Part shown: positions 27,260 to 36,193 of the stretch, in pieces
Layout of the letters: every line of letters begins with the position of its first letter
Position numbering within the stretch: position 1 is the first letter of the stretch
NCBI GenBank assembly: GCA_028279885.1
Contig: JANQMX010000079.1
Location: forward strand, 111,370 to 175,369
Source of the DNA: Rhodovibrionaceae bacterium
GTDB lineage: Bacteria > Pseudomonadota > Alphaproteobacteria > Kiloniellales > DSM-21159
Reading direction: 5' to 3'
DNA length: 64,000 nt
Position numbers and translations under genes: made by a program
Notes under the pieces: model-generated
The model's database searches: none
What the model was told of the DNA's origin: nothing
Seen by the model: only the letters and a program-made list of their open reading frames with translations

Positions 27260-27478
27260 TCAACCGAACTGCAGCACCGCGCGCAATAGGCACTGGGCAA
27301 CGCTGAGATAATCTGAGTTCGGGAGATGAAAAAACCGCAAAAACTCGGCGGTGGTGAGGTTTCCGTCCAGCCAGTGGCGCAGGAACATGGCGCTCACCGG
27401 ATGGAGATCGACCGGCAGGCAAGACTGAATGTGGTTGGGAAAGCCGGCCTGCAAAGCGTCGTCAAAGGCTCTGTCCAT
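27260..27478 (-). CDS. Small hypothetical protein
   Basis: A possible protein of 72 residues between tRNA-Asn and the diguanylate cyclase gene, on the same strand as both. It begins MDRAFDDALQAGF and contains FLRHWLDGNLTTAEFLRFF, a mixed amphipathic sequence that looks protein-like rather than random. The frame is open to a TTG at 27553; the ATG at 27478 has no clear ribosome-binding site. No family is recognised. It could also be noncoding. Confidence 0.4.
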   Translation of the reverse strand: MDRAFDDALQAGFPNHIQSCLPVDLHPVSAMFLRHWLDGNLTTAEFLRFFHLPNSDYLSVAQCLLRAVLQFG

Positions 27479-27583
27479 AGCGAAGCATAGACCGGATTGG
27501 TATGGCGCACCAATCACAAGAGCTTTGTGGGTATTCCAATGGCGCGGCGACAATGATCGCCACGCCGTTTCTTGAGTCCGGCT

Positions 27584-28639
27584 CTATTTGAGCTTTTGGC
27601 AGCTGCGGACGCAGTTTCTGCCCGCGCGTTTCGCGTCGTAGAGCGCGGCGTCGGCGCGCCGAATGACGTCGGCCGCCTCGTCGCCTTTGCGGTAGGCCGT
27701 CACCCCGAAGGACATGGTCACCGGATCGAAGTATGTGCCCGTCCGTCGGTTGCAGAGCCGACGGTTTGCGAGGGTGACGCGCAGCCGCTCTGCCACCGCC
27801 ACAGCGCCCGCCAAGTCTTTGTCGAACACCAAGACGGCAAACTCTTCGCCACCGTAGCGCGCTACGAAGTCCTCCTCCTTCAGCTGATGCCTGAGGATCT
27901 TGGCGACGATTCCGAGAACCTTGTCGCCCATGACGTGGCCGAGAGTGTCGTTGACCGCCTTGAAGTGGTCGACATCCGCCATGATGAAGCAAAAGGGCTT
28001 TCCCCCTTGGCCGTTGGTGATTGCCTCATCCATTTGGGAGTCGAAAGCAGACCGGTTGGGAACGCCGGTCAGCCCGTCGGTCCAGGCCTCTTCCCGGCTG
28101 CGGCGCAGGCTTTCTTTTATCTCGGCAACTTCATGCGACGTTGCGGCGATCCTCTTTGACAGCAGCGTATTCTCTCTCGACATCTGCTGCAGCTGATCGA
28201 AAAGCCCCTGCACGGGATTGCCCGGTGAGACAACGCCGCTGCCGTCGGCTAAGTCTATGTGCAGCGCGTCGAGGTTTCTCGCATGACGCTTGGAGGACCG
28301 GCCTGCATCGGCCATGTGGCCAACAAAGCCTCTGGCGGCCGCCTCCATCCTTTGCACCGTCTTGTCCAGTTTTTTGGCATTGATGGTCTGAGCGATGTGC
28401 CGACTATAGAGCTCTGACAGGACCGTTTGCGAGAGGGGCATCCCATTCTTGACGAGTCTATCAATCTCATCGACGAGCCGCCGGTCCGCTTGCTGGTGGT
28501 AGCGGAACCAGAGGGTAAAGTTCTTCGGCTGAGGAGCAATTTGAAGTTGCTTTAGTGTCTGTAGCGCTTCTTGGGCCAAGCGGCGGTCGTAGTCTTTAAA
28601 CAGACCGGCCTCGGTCTTCTGGTTCGAGCTCAGCACCAT
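27584..28639 (-). CDS. Diguanylate cyclase (GGDEF domain) with helical N-terminal region
   Basis: Cyclic-di-GMP synthase of 351 residues from the chosen start. The first 190 residues are a helical, cytoplasmic region including PKNFTLWFRYHQQ, a start seen in many alphaproteobacterial GGDEF proteins. A coiled coil leads into the GGDEF domain: DGLTGVPNRSAFD, FIMADVDHFKAVNDTLGH and the active site RYGGEEF. At the place of the inhibitory RxxD site the sequence is KEED, so product inhibition at that site is probably lost. The start at 28639 is chosen because the 53 codons before it are unlike the family; its ribosome-binding site is weak. Confidence 0.88.
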   Translation of the reverse strand: MVLSSNQKTEAGLFKDYDRRLAQEALQTLKQLQIAPQPKNFTLWFRYHQQADRRLVDEIDRLVKNGMPLSQTVLSELYSRHIAQTINAKKLDKTVQRMEAAARGFVGHMADAGRSSKRHARNLDALHIDLADGSGVVSPGNPVQGLFDQLQQMSRENTLLSKRIAATSHEVAEIKESLRRSREEAWTDGLTGVPNRSAFDSQMDEAITNGQGGKPFCFIMADVDHFKAVNDTLGHVMGDKVLGIVAKILRHQLKEEDFVARYGGEEFAVLVFDKDLAGAVAVAERLRVTLANRRLCNRRTGTYFDPVTMSFGVTAYRKGDEAADVIRRADAALYDAKRAGRNCVRSCQKLK

Positions 28640-28945
28640 TCCGCAGACAGCTTGTTGTGAAAGTGTTCCTCGACTATCGGCAGTGTGCTTTGACAATTGG
28701 TGAAGGAAAGTACGGTTTTTGGCGGCTGTAGGATTTTTCACCTTGGGACAAATGGACTGAGCTTCGAAAGCGATGAGGCTGCTTCGTTGTGTGCCCAACC
28801 GCTTGTTAGCTGTCGCGAGCGATCAGCGAGACGAGAGGCCGAACCTCAGTCCGATTGGTCCTATGTGACAGAAGAAAACGGGGAGGGGGCTGCAAAGCCC
28901 TTGACGCTCCGGTCCGGTGGTTCTTATCTGCCCACTCTCCCCCAA
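28640..28945. other. Intergenic region before tRNA-Cys
   Basis: About 300 bases between the diguanylate cyclase start and tRNA-Cys. It should hold promoters for both. I see no further gene or clear signal. Confidence 0.45.
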
Positions 28946-29019
28946 GGCCCGGTGGCAGAGTGGCTATGCAGAGGACTGCAAATCCTTGTACGTCGGTTCG
29001 ATTCCGGCCCGGGCCTCCA
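28946..29019 (+). tRNA. tRNA-Cys (anticodon GCA)
   Basis: Cloverleaf with acceptor GGCCCGG/CCGGGCC, D arm around GGCAGAGTGGC, anticodon loop with GCA (28978-28980), T arm CGGTTCGATTCCG, discriminator T and an encoded CCA. 74 bases including CCA. Confidence 0.96.
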
Positions 29020-29058
29020 GGCGACGCATTGGGTTGCCCAATCTGACCGGCGAGCTTT

Positions 29059-29769
29059 CTAGCTGCTTGTGCCCTTGAACAGGCGACTCTTGGAACTGGT
29101 GACGTGGCGCCGCATGGCGCGGCGGGCTTTGGCCGGCTCTCCATCGATGATAGCCTTGAGAACAGCTTCGTGCTCGCCGATCAGCGTTTCGCGGCGGGCT
29201 TCCAGCGGCGTGGCGTTGAGGCGCCGGGAGATTTCGATCGCCATGTAGACCCGGCTGGCGATCGATTGGAAGGCGTTGACAAAGAAGGCGTTGTGCGTCG
29301 CCTGAGCGATCGCCAGGTGGAAGCGAAAGTCGTCGTGAATGCCACCGCGCTCAGGGATAGTTAGGCCGTCACAGAAGGCATCGAAGGCGGCGTTCATGGC
29401 TGCAATGTCGTCGTCTGTGCGTTTGGTGGCTGCGAGGTAAGCGCACTCGCCCTCATGCGCGATTCGGAAGTCGTAGCAGGCCTCGATCTCGGCCATGCTG
29501 GCCACACCTTCGGGCAGCTGCGGTGAGGCCGCGGTCTGCCTGAGCACGTAGCTGCCGGAGCCTCTGCGCGATTCGATCAGGCCTTCGGCGCGCAGTCGGG
29601 CCAGCACTTCGCGCACCACTGGCCGTGAGGCGCCGTAGTTGCGGCAGAGCTCTACTTCTGGCGGCAGACGCGTGCCGATGGGAAAGCTGCCGTCAATCAC
29701 CAGTCCCAGAATCCCATCGTAGACCTGCTCGGTCAAAGTCGCTCTCTTCGTCACCGAAATCTCTCTCAA
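29059..29769 (-). CDS. GntR-family regulator, FadR/FCD subfamily
   Basis: Repressor of 236 residues. An N-terminal winged helix (TRLPPEVELCRNYGASRPVVREVLARL, seen as two adjacent blocks) is followed by an all-helical FCD ligand domain from about residue 95, with metal-ligand-type residues in DDFRFHLAIAQATHN and LIGEHEAVLKAI. FCD regulators usually sense organic acids. It is divergent from the TRAP-TAXI catabolic operon, with overlapping palindromes 43-60 bases ahead of its start, so it probably controls both itself and that operon in response to the imported acid. Confidence 0.92.
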   Translation of the reverse strand: MREISVTKRATLTEQVYDGILGLVIDGSFPIGTRLPPEVELCRNYGASRPVVREVLARLRAEGLIESRRGSGSYVLRQTAASPQLPEGVASMAEIEACYDFRIAHEGECAYLAATKRTDDDIAAMNAAFDAFCDGLTIPERGGIHDDFRFHLAIAQATHNAFFVNAFQSIASRVYMAIEISRRLNATPLEARRETLIGEHEAVLKAIIDGEPAKARRAMRRHVTSSKSRLFKGTSS

Positions 29770-29811
29770 AACGCGTCGTTCCGCCGACTTTCCTATCTCT
29801 TAATAAGCAAA

Positions 29812-29831
29812 CTTGTAAGACAAATTGTCAA
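29812..29831. promoter_or_regulatory. Putative GntR/FCD operator
   Basis: Two overlapping palindromes, TTGTAAGACAA (29813-29823) and GACAAATTGTC (29819-29829), lie 43-60 bases upstream of the GntR gene in an AT-rich region. TTGT-N3-ACAA matches operators known for FadR-type regulators. A related GACAAATT occurs at the promoter of the divergent operon. Confidence 0.55.
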
Positions 29832-29956
29832 GCGAATCAGCCAAAAGCCACTAATTCAGTTGAATAAAGTAATATAAAACAACGATATAATCTCGACAGC
29901 CCAAACTGTATCGCCGCATTGAGTTTGCGCAATTGTGTTCATTGAACTCTATTTGA

Positions 29957-29984
29957 TTGACAAATTTGCCCTCAACTTTAGTGT
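29957..29984 (+). promoter_or_regulatory. Predicted promoter of the TRAP-TAXI operon
   Basis: TTGACA (29957-29962) and TAGTGT (29979-29984) with a 16-base spacer, about 115 bases upstream of the first gene. The -35 overlaps GACAAATT, which resembles half of the operator at 29819, so the GntR regulator may bind here too. The -10 is weak. Confidence 0.45.
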
Positions 29985-30098
29985 CGTGAGCCACACAGCG
30001 CAGGGTCCGCGAAGAGGGTTTTCGCCCAGAGAACGGCACTGCGTGACACAAAGAAACGTGGCGCGAAAAAACGCGGCGCGAGCAAGGAGGAAACAGAG

Positions 30099-31052
30099 AT
30101 GTCGAAGCTGACCAAGTTGGTGAAAGGTACAACGCTTGCTATCGCTTTCGTGGCCGCCGGAGCCGTGGCGGCGCAGGCGGAAGAGTTCGTTCTGTCGACT
30201 GGTTCTCAAGGCGGCTCCTGGTTTCCGCTAGGCGGCGCCATCAAGGGCATTATGGAGCAGAACAACCCCGGCGTTTCGGTCACGGTGAAGCCAGGTGCCG
30301 GCGTCGCCAACGTGGTTGGCGTCTCCGCCGGCCGATTCCCCATCGCCTTCGCCAACACCATTTCGACGGTCGATGCCTTGGCCGGCCGGGCGCCGTTCCG
30401 CGAGGCTGCGCAGAATGTCTGCAACCTCGGCACGCTCTATCCCCAGTGGTTCCAGATCGTCGCCCGTGACGATGCCAATGTGAACTCGATTGCGGACTTT
30501 AAGGGCAAGCGCCTGACGACCCAGCAGAACGGTAACACTGGCGAGTTCCTGACCCGCGGCCTGCTCGATGCGGTCGGCCTCAGCTACGACGACTTGGACG
30601 ATGTCTCGCACGTGTCCTACTCGGACTCGGTCAATCAGATGAAGGACGGCCACGCCGACATCTTCACGCTTGGCACGGCGCTGCCGGCGGGTGCGGTGAT
30701 GGATGTGGCCTCCAGCCGCGACATTGAGATCGTGCCGGTGACCGAAGAGATCTTCGAGTACTTCAAGGCTCGCAACGCCGCTTTCATCAAGCGCACCATC
30801 ACGGCGGACAGCTATCCTGGCCTGAGCAAGGATGCCGAGGCCATCACCTATGGCACGCATCTGATCGCCGCCTGCGACTACAACGGTGAGATCGTCACGC
30901 AGATGCTGACGGCCGTCGCCGACAACCTCGACTCCCTTTCCTCCGTTAACAAGAGCATGGCCACCCTGACCTTGGAGGACATGTCGGCTGACATCGGCGT
31001 GCCGCTGCATCCGGCTGCCGCTGCCTTCTACAAGGAACGCGGCGTCAACTGA
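30099..31052 (+). CDS. TAXI-family TRAP transporter substrate-binding protein
   Basis: Periplasmic binding protein of 317 residues with a signal peptide ending near AAGAVAAQAEE. The TAXI signature is at the mature start: FVLSTGSQGGSWFPLGGAIKG; the following VSVTVKPGAGVANVVGVSAGRF is typical. An AAGGAGG ribosome-binding site lies at about 30084. First gene of the 30-36 kb operon and followed by its fused permease. The ligand is unknown, but the downstream enzymes point to a hydroxylated or oxo organic acid. Confidence 0.94.
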   Translation: MSKLTKLVKGTTLAIAFVAAGAVAAQAEEFVLSTGSQGGSWFPLGGAIKGIMEQNNPGVSVTVKPGAGVANVVGVSAGRFPIAFANTISTVDALAGRAPFREAAQNVCNLGTLYPQWFQIVARDDANVNSIADFKGKRLTTQQNGNTGEFLTRGLLDAVGLSYDDLDDVSHVSYSDSVNQMKDGHADIFTLGTALPAGAVMDVASSRDIEIVPVTEEIFEYFKARNAAFIKRTITADSYPGLSKDAEAITYGTHLIAACDYNGEIVTQMLTAVADNLDSLSSVNKSMATLTLEDMSADIGVPLHPAAAAFYKERGVN

Positions 31053-31166
31053 GCCTATCTCCCGCGCGTCAGCTCCGCCTGTCCCATTCGCCGCATCGCG
31101 GCTTGGCGGAGCTGGCTAGCCTTTTCTCTGAACGGCACGGGGGTCGAGGAGGCCTAGCGGCTTCCG

Positions 31167-33032
31167 TTGGCGAAGATGCAGCGAGACCAACGCAACATCG
31201 TCGGGCTCTTGATCAAAGGGCTCCTGCTGACCCTTGCGATCAGCCATCTCTACTTCGCGGTCGCGGGCTATCCCGGCCCCTACTATCTGCGTGGCTACCA
31301 CGTGGCGATCGGGCTCGGCCTGGTCTTCCTGACCGTCACTTGGAACGGCGACAAGGTCGAGCGTCCCAGTCTGATCAACCTGTTGCTCGCTCTCGCCGTG
31401 GGCTTCGCCGCTCTCTATCCGGCGATCAATCTCGAGTACGTCGAGCTGCGCTTCATGTACGTCGATCCGCTGTCCATTTGGGACATGATCGTCGGCACGG
31501 CGCTGGTGGTTCTGGTGCTCGAGGGCACGCGGCGCATGCTGGGGCCTGCCCTGCCGATTGCAGCACTTGGCTTTATGGTCTTCGCCCTGATCGGGACCCA
31601 GACCTCCTACGAACTGCTGGTCGAGCAGCTTTTCCTGACCACTGACGGCATCTTCGGAATCCCGGTCGCCGTCTCGGCCACCTACATGGTGCTCTTTATC
31701 GTCTTCGGCGCGCTGGTCGAGCGCATGGGCGTCGGCCAGCTTTTCATGGACTTCGCCATTGCCCTGACGGGTCGACAGGTCGGCGGCCCGGCCAAGGTCT
31801 CGTGCATCACCAGCGGTCTTTTCGGCTCGGTCTCCGGCTCGGCTGTGGCCAACGTGATGACCACCGGCGCCTTCTCCATTCCGTTGATGAAGCGCATCGG
31901 CTTCAAGCCCTCCTTCGCCGCCTCGGTCGAAGCAGTGAGCTCCACCGGCGGGCAGATCATGCCGCCGGTCATGGGCGCGGCGGCCTTCGTCATGGCCGAG
32001 TATCTCGGCGTCAGCTACCTGACCGTCGCCGCCTTGGCCTTGGCGCCGGCGGTGCTCTATTACGTCGCCGTCTTCGCCGCCATCCACTTCGAGGCCAAGC
32101 GCCTCGACATCGGTACCGTGCCGAAGGACCAGCAGATTCCTCTCCTCAAGGTTTTGAAAGACCGCGGCCACATGTTCCTGCCGCTCGCCATCATCATCGG
32201 CGTTCTGCTGATGGGTTATTCGGCGGCCTTCGCGGCAATCTGCGGCATCGCTGCCATCCTGCCCTCGGCTTTCCTGCGCAAGACCACCCGCCACCACGTC
32301 ACGCTTAGCAATACGCTGGCAGCGCTTGAGAAAGGTGCACGCAATTCGCTGGCCATCGTCGCGGCGACCGCCTGTGCCGGCATCGTCGTCGGCGCCATCA
32401 ATATCTCCGGCATCGGCCTCGGCTTCTCCAACTTCGTCATCTCGGCGGCGGGCGACACCCTGATCATTGCCTTGCTGCTCAGCATGCTCGCGGGAGTCAT
32501 CCTCGGCATGGGCATGCCGACGACACCGGCCTACATCGTGCAGGTGGCGCTCCTGGTGCCGGCTCTGGTGAAGCTCGGCGTGCAGCCCGAGGCCGCGCAC
32601 CTCTTCGTCTTCTATTTCGCCATTCTCTCGGCCATCACCCCGCCGGTCGCCATGGCGGTCTATGCCGCCAACGCGCTGGCCGGCGCCAGCGTCTGGGAGT
32701 CCAGCATCAAGGCGGTGAAGCTCGGCCTGCCCGGCTTCATCATTCCCTTCCTCTTCGTCTACGAGCCGGCGATCCTGCTGCAGGGCGACGCCCTCACGGT
32801 GACCTTGGCGCTGGCTCAGGCCGTGCTGGGCGTCGTCGTGCTGGCGGCGGCGCTGCACGGCTACCTCTTCGTGCCGCTCAGGACCTGGCACAAGGCGCTG
32901 CTGCTGATCGCCACGGTCGGCCTGATCTATCCCGATTGGCGCGCCTCTCTGCCGGCGCTGGTCGTTATCGCCGCGGTTTACGTCGTGTCGCGCATGACCG
33001 CGCCAGTGCCCGCCAGCAGCAAGCAGGGATGA
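31167..33032 (+). CDS. TRAP transporter fused permease (DctQM), TAXI type
   Basis: Inner-membrane permease of about 621 residues combining the small (residues about 1-150) and large (150-600) TRAP subunits, as is usual for TAXI systems. Large-domain signatures are VERMGVGQLFMDFAIALTGR, GSVSGSAVANVMTTGAFSIP and ILGMGMPTTPAYIVQ. An in-frame stop at 31155 limits the start to a TTG at 31167 or ATG at 31176; GAGGAGG at 31146 favours the TTG. It lies 114 bases after the binding-protein gene and 13 before the Ldh2 gene. Confidence 0.94.
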   Translation: MAKMQRDQRNIVGLLIKGLLLTLAISHLYFAVAGYPGPYYLRGYHVAIGLGLVFLTVTWNGDKVERPSLINLLLALAVGFAALYPAINLEYVELRFMYVDPLSIWDMIVGTALVVLVLEGTRRMLGPALPIAALGFMVFALIGTQTSYELLVEQLFLTTDGIFGIPVAVSATYMVLFIVFGALVERMGVGQLFMDFAIALTGRQVGGPAKVSCITSGLFGSVSGSAVANVMTTGAFSIPLMKRIGFKPSFAASVEAVSSTGGQIMPPVMGAAAFVMAEYLGVSYLTVAALALAPAVLYYVAVFAAIHFEAKRLDIGTVPKDQQIPLLKVLKDRGHMFLPLAIIIGVLLMGYSAAFAAICGIAAILPSAFLRKTTRHHVTLSNTLAALEKGARNSLAIVAATACAGIVVGAINISGIGLGFSNFVISAAGDTLIIALLLSMLAGVILGMGMPTTPAYIVQVALLVPALVKLGVQPEAAHLFVFYFAILSAITPPVAMAVYAANALAGASVWESSIKAVKLGLPGFIIPFLFVYEPAILLQGDALTVTLALAQAVLGVVVLAAALHGYLFVPLRTWHKALLLIATVGLIYPDWRASLPALVVIAAVYVVSRMTAPVPASSKQG

Positions 33033-33045
33033 GGGGCGCGACGAG

Positions 33046-34122
33046 ATGACAAGACAGCAAGGATCGAGAAACGGGGATGCAGTGGTGAGACTGACGGCAC
33101 AGCAATTGGAAGGGGCCGCCGCCCGCATTCTTGCCGCGGCCGGGGCCAGCGAGGGCGACGCCCACCAGGTCGCCGTGCGGTTGGTCAACGGCAACCTGGT
33201 GGGCCACGACTCCCACGGCGTCATCCGCCTTTGCCAGTACGCAGAGCAGTTGCGCGACGGTTCGATTCGGTCCGGCGGCGAACTGACCCAGGTGGCCGAC
33301 TTCGGCGCGGTCTCGGTCTTCGACGCCAACCTCGGCTTCGGCCAGGTGATGGCCGAGGCGGCGACCCGCAAGGGCATCGAAAAAGCCAAGACCTACGGCA
33401 GCGCCACCATCGGCCTGCGCAACGTTGCCCATGTCGGGCGCCTGGGCGACTGGGCCGAGCTTGCGGCGGACGAGGGTCTGGTCTCCTTCCACTTCGTCAA
33501 CTCACCGGCCAAGCCCGCGGTCTCTCCCTTCGGCGGGGTGGAGCGGCGCATGTCGACCAACCCGATCTGCGTCGGCATTCCGGTCGAGGGCCGGGCGCCG
33601 GTGATCGTCGACATGACCACCTCTTCGGTCGCCGAGGGCAAGCTACGCGTCGCCAACATGGCCGGGCGCAGCATCCCGGAAGGCTGGATCCTCGACAAGG
33701 AGGGCAAACCCTCCCAGAACCCCGGCGACTACTACGACGGTGGCGCCATGCTGACCATGGGCGCCCACAAGGGATACGGTCTCAGCCTGGTGGTCGACTT
33801 GATGGCCGGGGCGCTCACCGGCGGCGGTACCACCAGCCCGACCGAGCGCGTCAACCGCAACAACATGCTCTCCTTCTTCATCGACCCGGCCGCCTGCCAT
33901 GCAGGCGGCGAGGCCAACGGCATCGCCGCCGGCTACATCGATTGGGTCAAGGCCAGCGCGGCGCGCGACCCGGCCGCACCGGTCCTCATCCCTGGCGAGC
34001 CGGAGAACCTGGAACGCGCAAAGCGCAGCGAAAATGGCATCGAGGTGCCTGACGGCATCTGGCGGCAAATCCTGGACACCGCCGAAGGCCTCGGCCTGTC
34101 GGAGGCCGCGCTCCTCGACTGA
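33046..34122 (+). CDS. Ldh2-family malate/L-lactate-type dehydrogenase
   Basis: NAD(P)-dependent 2-hydroxyacid dehydrogenase of the Ldh2/MDG family, 358 residues. Family marks: VGHDSHGVIRLCQYAEQLRDG with the catalytic histidine, FGQVMAEAATRKGIEKAK, and MLTMGAHKGYGLSLVVDLM. Members oxidise L-malate, L-lactate, ureidoglycolate or sulfolactate. Within this operon it probably oxidises a hydroxy acid brought in by the TAXI transporter or made from it. It is 13 bases downstream of the permease. Confidence 0.92.
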   Translation: MTRQQGSRNGDAVVRLTAQQLEGAAARILAAAGASEGDAHQVAVRLVNGNLVGHDSHGVIRLCQYAEQLRDGSIRSGGELTQVADFGAVSVFDANLGFGQVMAEAATRKGIEKAKTYGSATIGLRNVAHVGRLGDWAELAADEGLVSFHFVNSPAKPAVSPFGGVERRMSTNPICVGIPVEGRAPVIVDMTTSSVAEGKLRVANMAGRSIPEGWILDKEGKPSQNPGDYYDGGAMLTMGAHKGYGLSLVVDLMAGALTGGGTTSPTERVNRNNMLSFFIDPAACHAGGEANGIAAGYIDWVKASAARDPAAPVLIPGEPENLERAKRSENGIEVPDGIWRQILDTAEGLGLSEAALLD

Positions 34123-34187
34123 TCGCACATCCTTTCACTCGACAACCGACCTTATTCAACAACGCACCTAAACGAGGCTGACCCAAC

Positions 34188-34973
34188 ATGGCGCAGAACC
34201 AGCAAGATCTTGCCCTCCGCAATCCCGTGAAAGAGTCTCTAAAAGACAACCGGCTGCAGATTGGCTTGTGGAATTCACTCTGCAGCAACATGGCCGTCGA
34301 AGTGCTGTCCTACGCTGGCTTCGACTGGATGCTGTTCGATATGGAGCACGCGCCGAGCGACTACACCGACCTCCTGGGGCAGCTTCAGGCCATCAAGGGC
34401 AGCCCGACGGTCCCCATGGTGCGGCCGCCCTGGAACGATATGGTGACCCTGAAGCGCCTCCTCGACCTGGGCTTCTACAACTTCGTCATCCCTTTCGTGC
34501 AAACCGCCGAAGAGGCCAAGGCGGCCGTCAGCGCTGTGCGCTATCCGCCCCATGGCGTGCGGGGCGTGGCGGCGGCAATGCGCGCGAGCTGCTACGGCTA
34601 CAACCGCGACTACTGGTCCACCATCAACGAGCGCATCTCTCTGATCGTGCAGGTGGAGACCATCGAGGCGGCGGGTCGGCTGGACGACATCTGCGCTGTC
34701 GAGGGGGTCGATGCGGTCTTCATCGGGCCCGGTGACCTGGCAGCCAGCATGGGGCACCTGATGAACCCCGGCGCCGACGAGGTGCAGGCGCAGATGGCGA
34801 AAATTGCCGAGGTCTGCAACAAGAACGGCATGACCGCCGGCACGCTCGCTTTCGGCACCGAGGACGCCAAGCGCTACGTCGAGATGGGCTACCGCCTGGT
34901 CGGTGTCGGCTCCGATGTCGGGCTGCTCAAGAAAGGCGCCGCCGAGAGTCTCGCCGCCTTCGCCGACCGCTGA
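34188..34973 (+). CDS. HpcH/HpaI-family class II aldolase
   Basis: Metal-dependent pyruvate aldolase of 261 residues. The active site shows LFDMEHAPSDY (general-base His), PMVRPPWND (pyruvate-binding Arg), VQVETIEAAGRLDDI (metal Glu) and FIGPGDLAASMG (metal Asp). Relatives cleave 4-hydroxy-2-oxo-acids or 2-keto-3-deoxy sugar acids to pyruvate or glyoxylate plus an aldehyde. Placed between two hydroxy-acid dehydrogenases, it likely performs the carbon-carbon cleavage step of the pathway. Confidence 0.93.
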   Translation: MAQNQQDLALRNPVKESLKDNRLQIGLWNSLCSNMAVEVLSYAGFDWMLFDMEHAPSDYTDLLGQLQAIKGSPTVPMVRPPWNDMVTLKRLLDLGFYNFVIPFVQTAEEAKAAVSAVRYPPHGVRGVAAAMRASCYGYNRDYWSTINERISLIVQVETIEAAGRLDDICAVEGVDAVFIGPGDLAASMGHLMNPGADEVQAQMAKIAEVCNKNGMTAGTLAFGTEDAKRYVEMGYRLVGVGSDVGLLKKGAAESLAAFADR

Positions 34974-34999
34974 CAGCCAGCCGCCGCCGAGGGTCGATC

Positions 35000-35992
35000 A
35001 TGCCGAAGGTTCTCTTCGTCGGAGACATTCACCAGGCCGGGCATCGCCTGTTCGACAGCCGCCCGGACTATGAGCGGGTCCTGTTTAAGGACCCGGTCCG
35101 TGCCGATCTGATGGAGCAGATCGGCGAGGCGGACGCCATCGTCCTGCGCAAGCTGGACCTGACCCGGGAGGTGCTGGAGCAGGCGACGAAGCTCCGGATC
35201 GTCTCCCGCCACGGGGTCGGCTGCGACAACATGGATGTGCCCTTCCTGACCGAGCGGGGCATTCCCGTCGCCACCATCGGCACGGCCAATGCGGATTCGG
35301 TGGCCGAGCACGCCATGATGCTGCTGCTCTCTGCGGCGCGTCGGCTGCCGCACTGCATGGCCTTGGTGAAGAGCGCCAGCGATGCCGACCGCGTGGGTTT
35401 CCTGGAAAGCCGCGACGGGGTCGGCACGATGGAACTCAAGGGGCGGACCCTTCTGATTGTCGGTTTCGGCCGCATCGGGAGACGCTTGGCCACGCTCGCC
35501 GCCGCCTTCGACATGCAGATCGTGATTGCCGATCCCTTCGTCGAGCCGGCGGCGGTGGAGGGCCTGGGCTACCGTCATGTGGCGGGGTTCGAAGCGGCGC
35601 TGGGCGAGGCCGACGCCGTAGTGCTCTCGTTACCGGCGGATCCCAAGGCGCCGCCGCTGTTTCAGGCGCCCCAGTTTGCCGCTATGAAACCGGGGTCGAT
35701 CTTCGCCAACGTCTCCCGCGGCAGCCTGGTCAACGAAGCCGACCTGGCCGAGGCGGTCCGGCGCGGGCATCTCCTGGGGGCTGGGACCGACGTTTGGCAA
35801 AAGCTGCCGCCGGGCCCCGACCACCCCTTCATGGCGCTGGAGGGCATGGTGATGACCCCGCACTGCGCCGCCCACACCGACGCCTGCTTGAGCCGCATGG
35901 CCGAGATCTCGGTGCAGAACGTCTTCGATTTCTTCGACGGGCATCTGGACCCGCAGGTCGTTTTCAATCCAGAGGCCTTGCGGGCAGCATGA
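35000..35992 (+). CDS. D-isomer 2-hydroxyacid dehydrogenase
   Basis: NAD-dependent dehydrogenase of 330 residues resembling hydroxypyruvate/glyoxylate reductases and SerA-type enzymes. The Rossmann motif is LIVGFGRIGRRLA; catalytic Arg is in VSRHGVGCDNMD, the partner region NVSRGSLVNE precedes the catalytic Glu/His pair, and the His is in MTPHCAAHTDA. Last gene of the TRAP-TAXI operon, 26 bases after the aldolase. It likely reduces the oxo-acid product of the aldolase or interconverts the substrate. Confidence 0.92.
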   Translation: MPKVLFVGDIHQAGHRLFDSRPDYERVLFKDPVRADLMEQIGEADAIVLRKLDLTREVLEQATKLRIVSRHGVGCDNMDVPFLTERGIPVATIGTANADSVAEHAMMLLLSAARRLPHCMALVKSASDADRVGFLESRDGVGTMELKGRTLLIVGFGRIGRRLATLAAAFDMQIVIADPFVEPAAVEGLGYRHVAGFEAALGEADAVVLSLPADPKAPPLFQAPQFAAMKPGSIFANVSRGSLVNEADLAEAVRRGHLLGAGTDVWQKLPPGPDHPFMALEGMVMTPHCAAHTDACLSRMAEISVQNVFDFFDGHLDPQVVFNPEALRAA

Positions 35993-36193
35993 CTAGTCGC
36001 ACGTAGCAGTCTCTAAGAAGCGCGGGCCGGCCTCGAATCGATCGAGGGTCGACGCTCAGACAAAGTCTTGCGCGCGGATAGGGCGAGCGCGGCTCGCCGG
36101 CGGTTCTCGTGGACAAGCTTGAGCAATAAGCCAGGCTCGAAGCACTACCCTTGCTCTCCGAGCGAACATGCGAAGGCTCCAAAAGCTTGCAGC

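Noticed and set aside
31116..33389. 757-codon open frame on the minus strand
   Set aside because: Antisense to the fused TRAP permease and Ldh2 gene; composition is again low-complexity with no motif.
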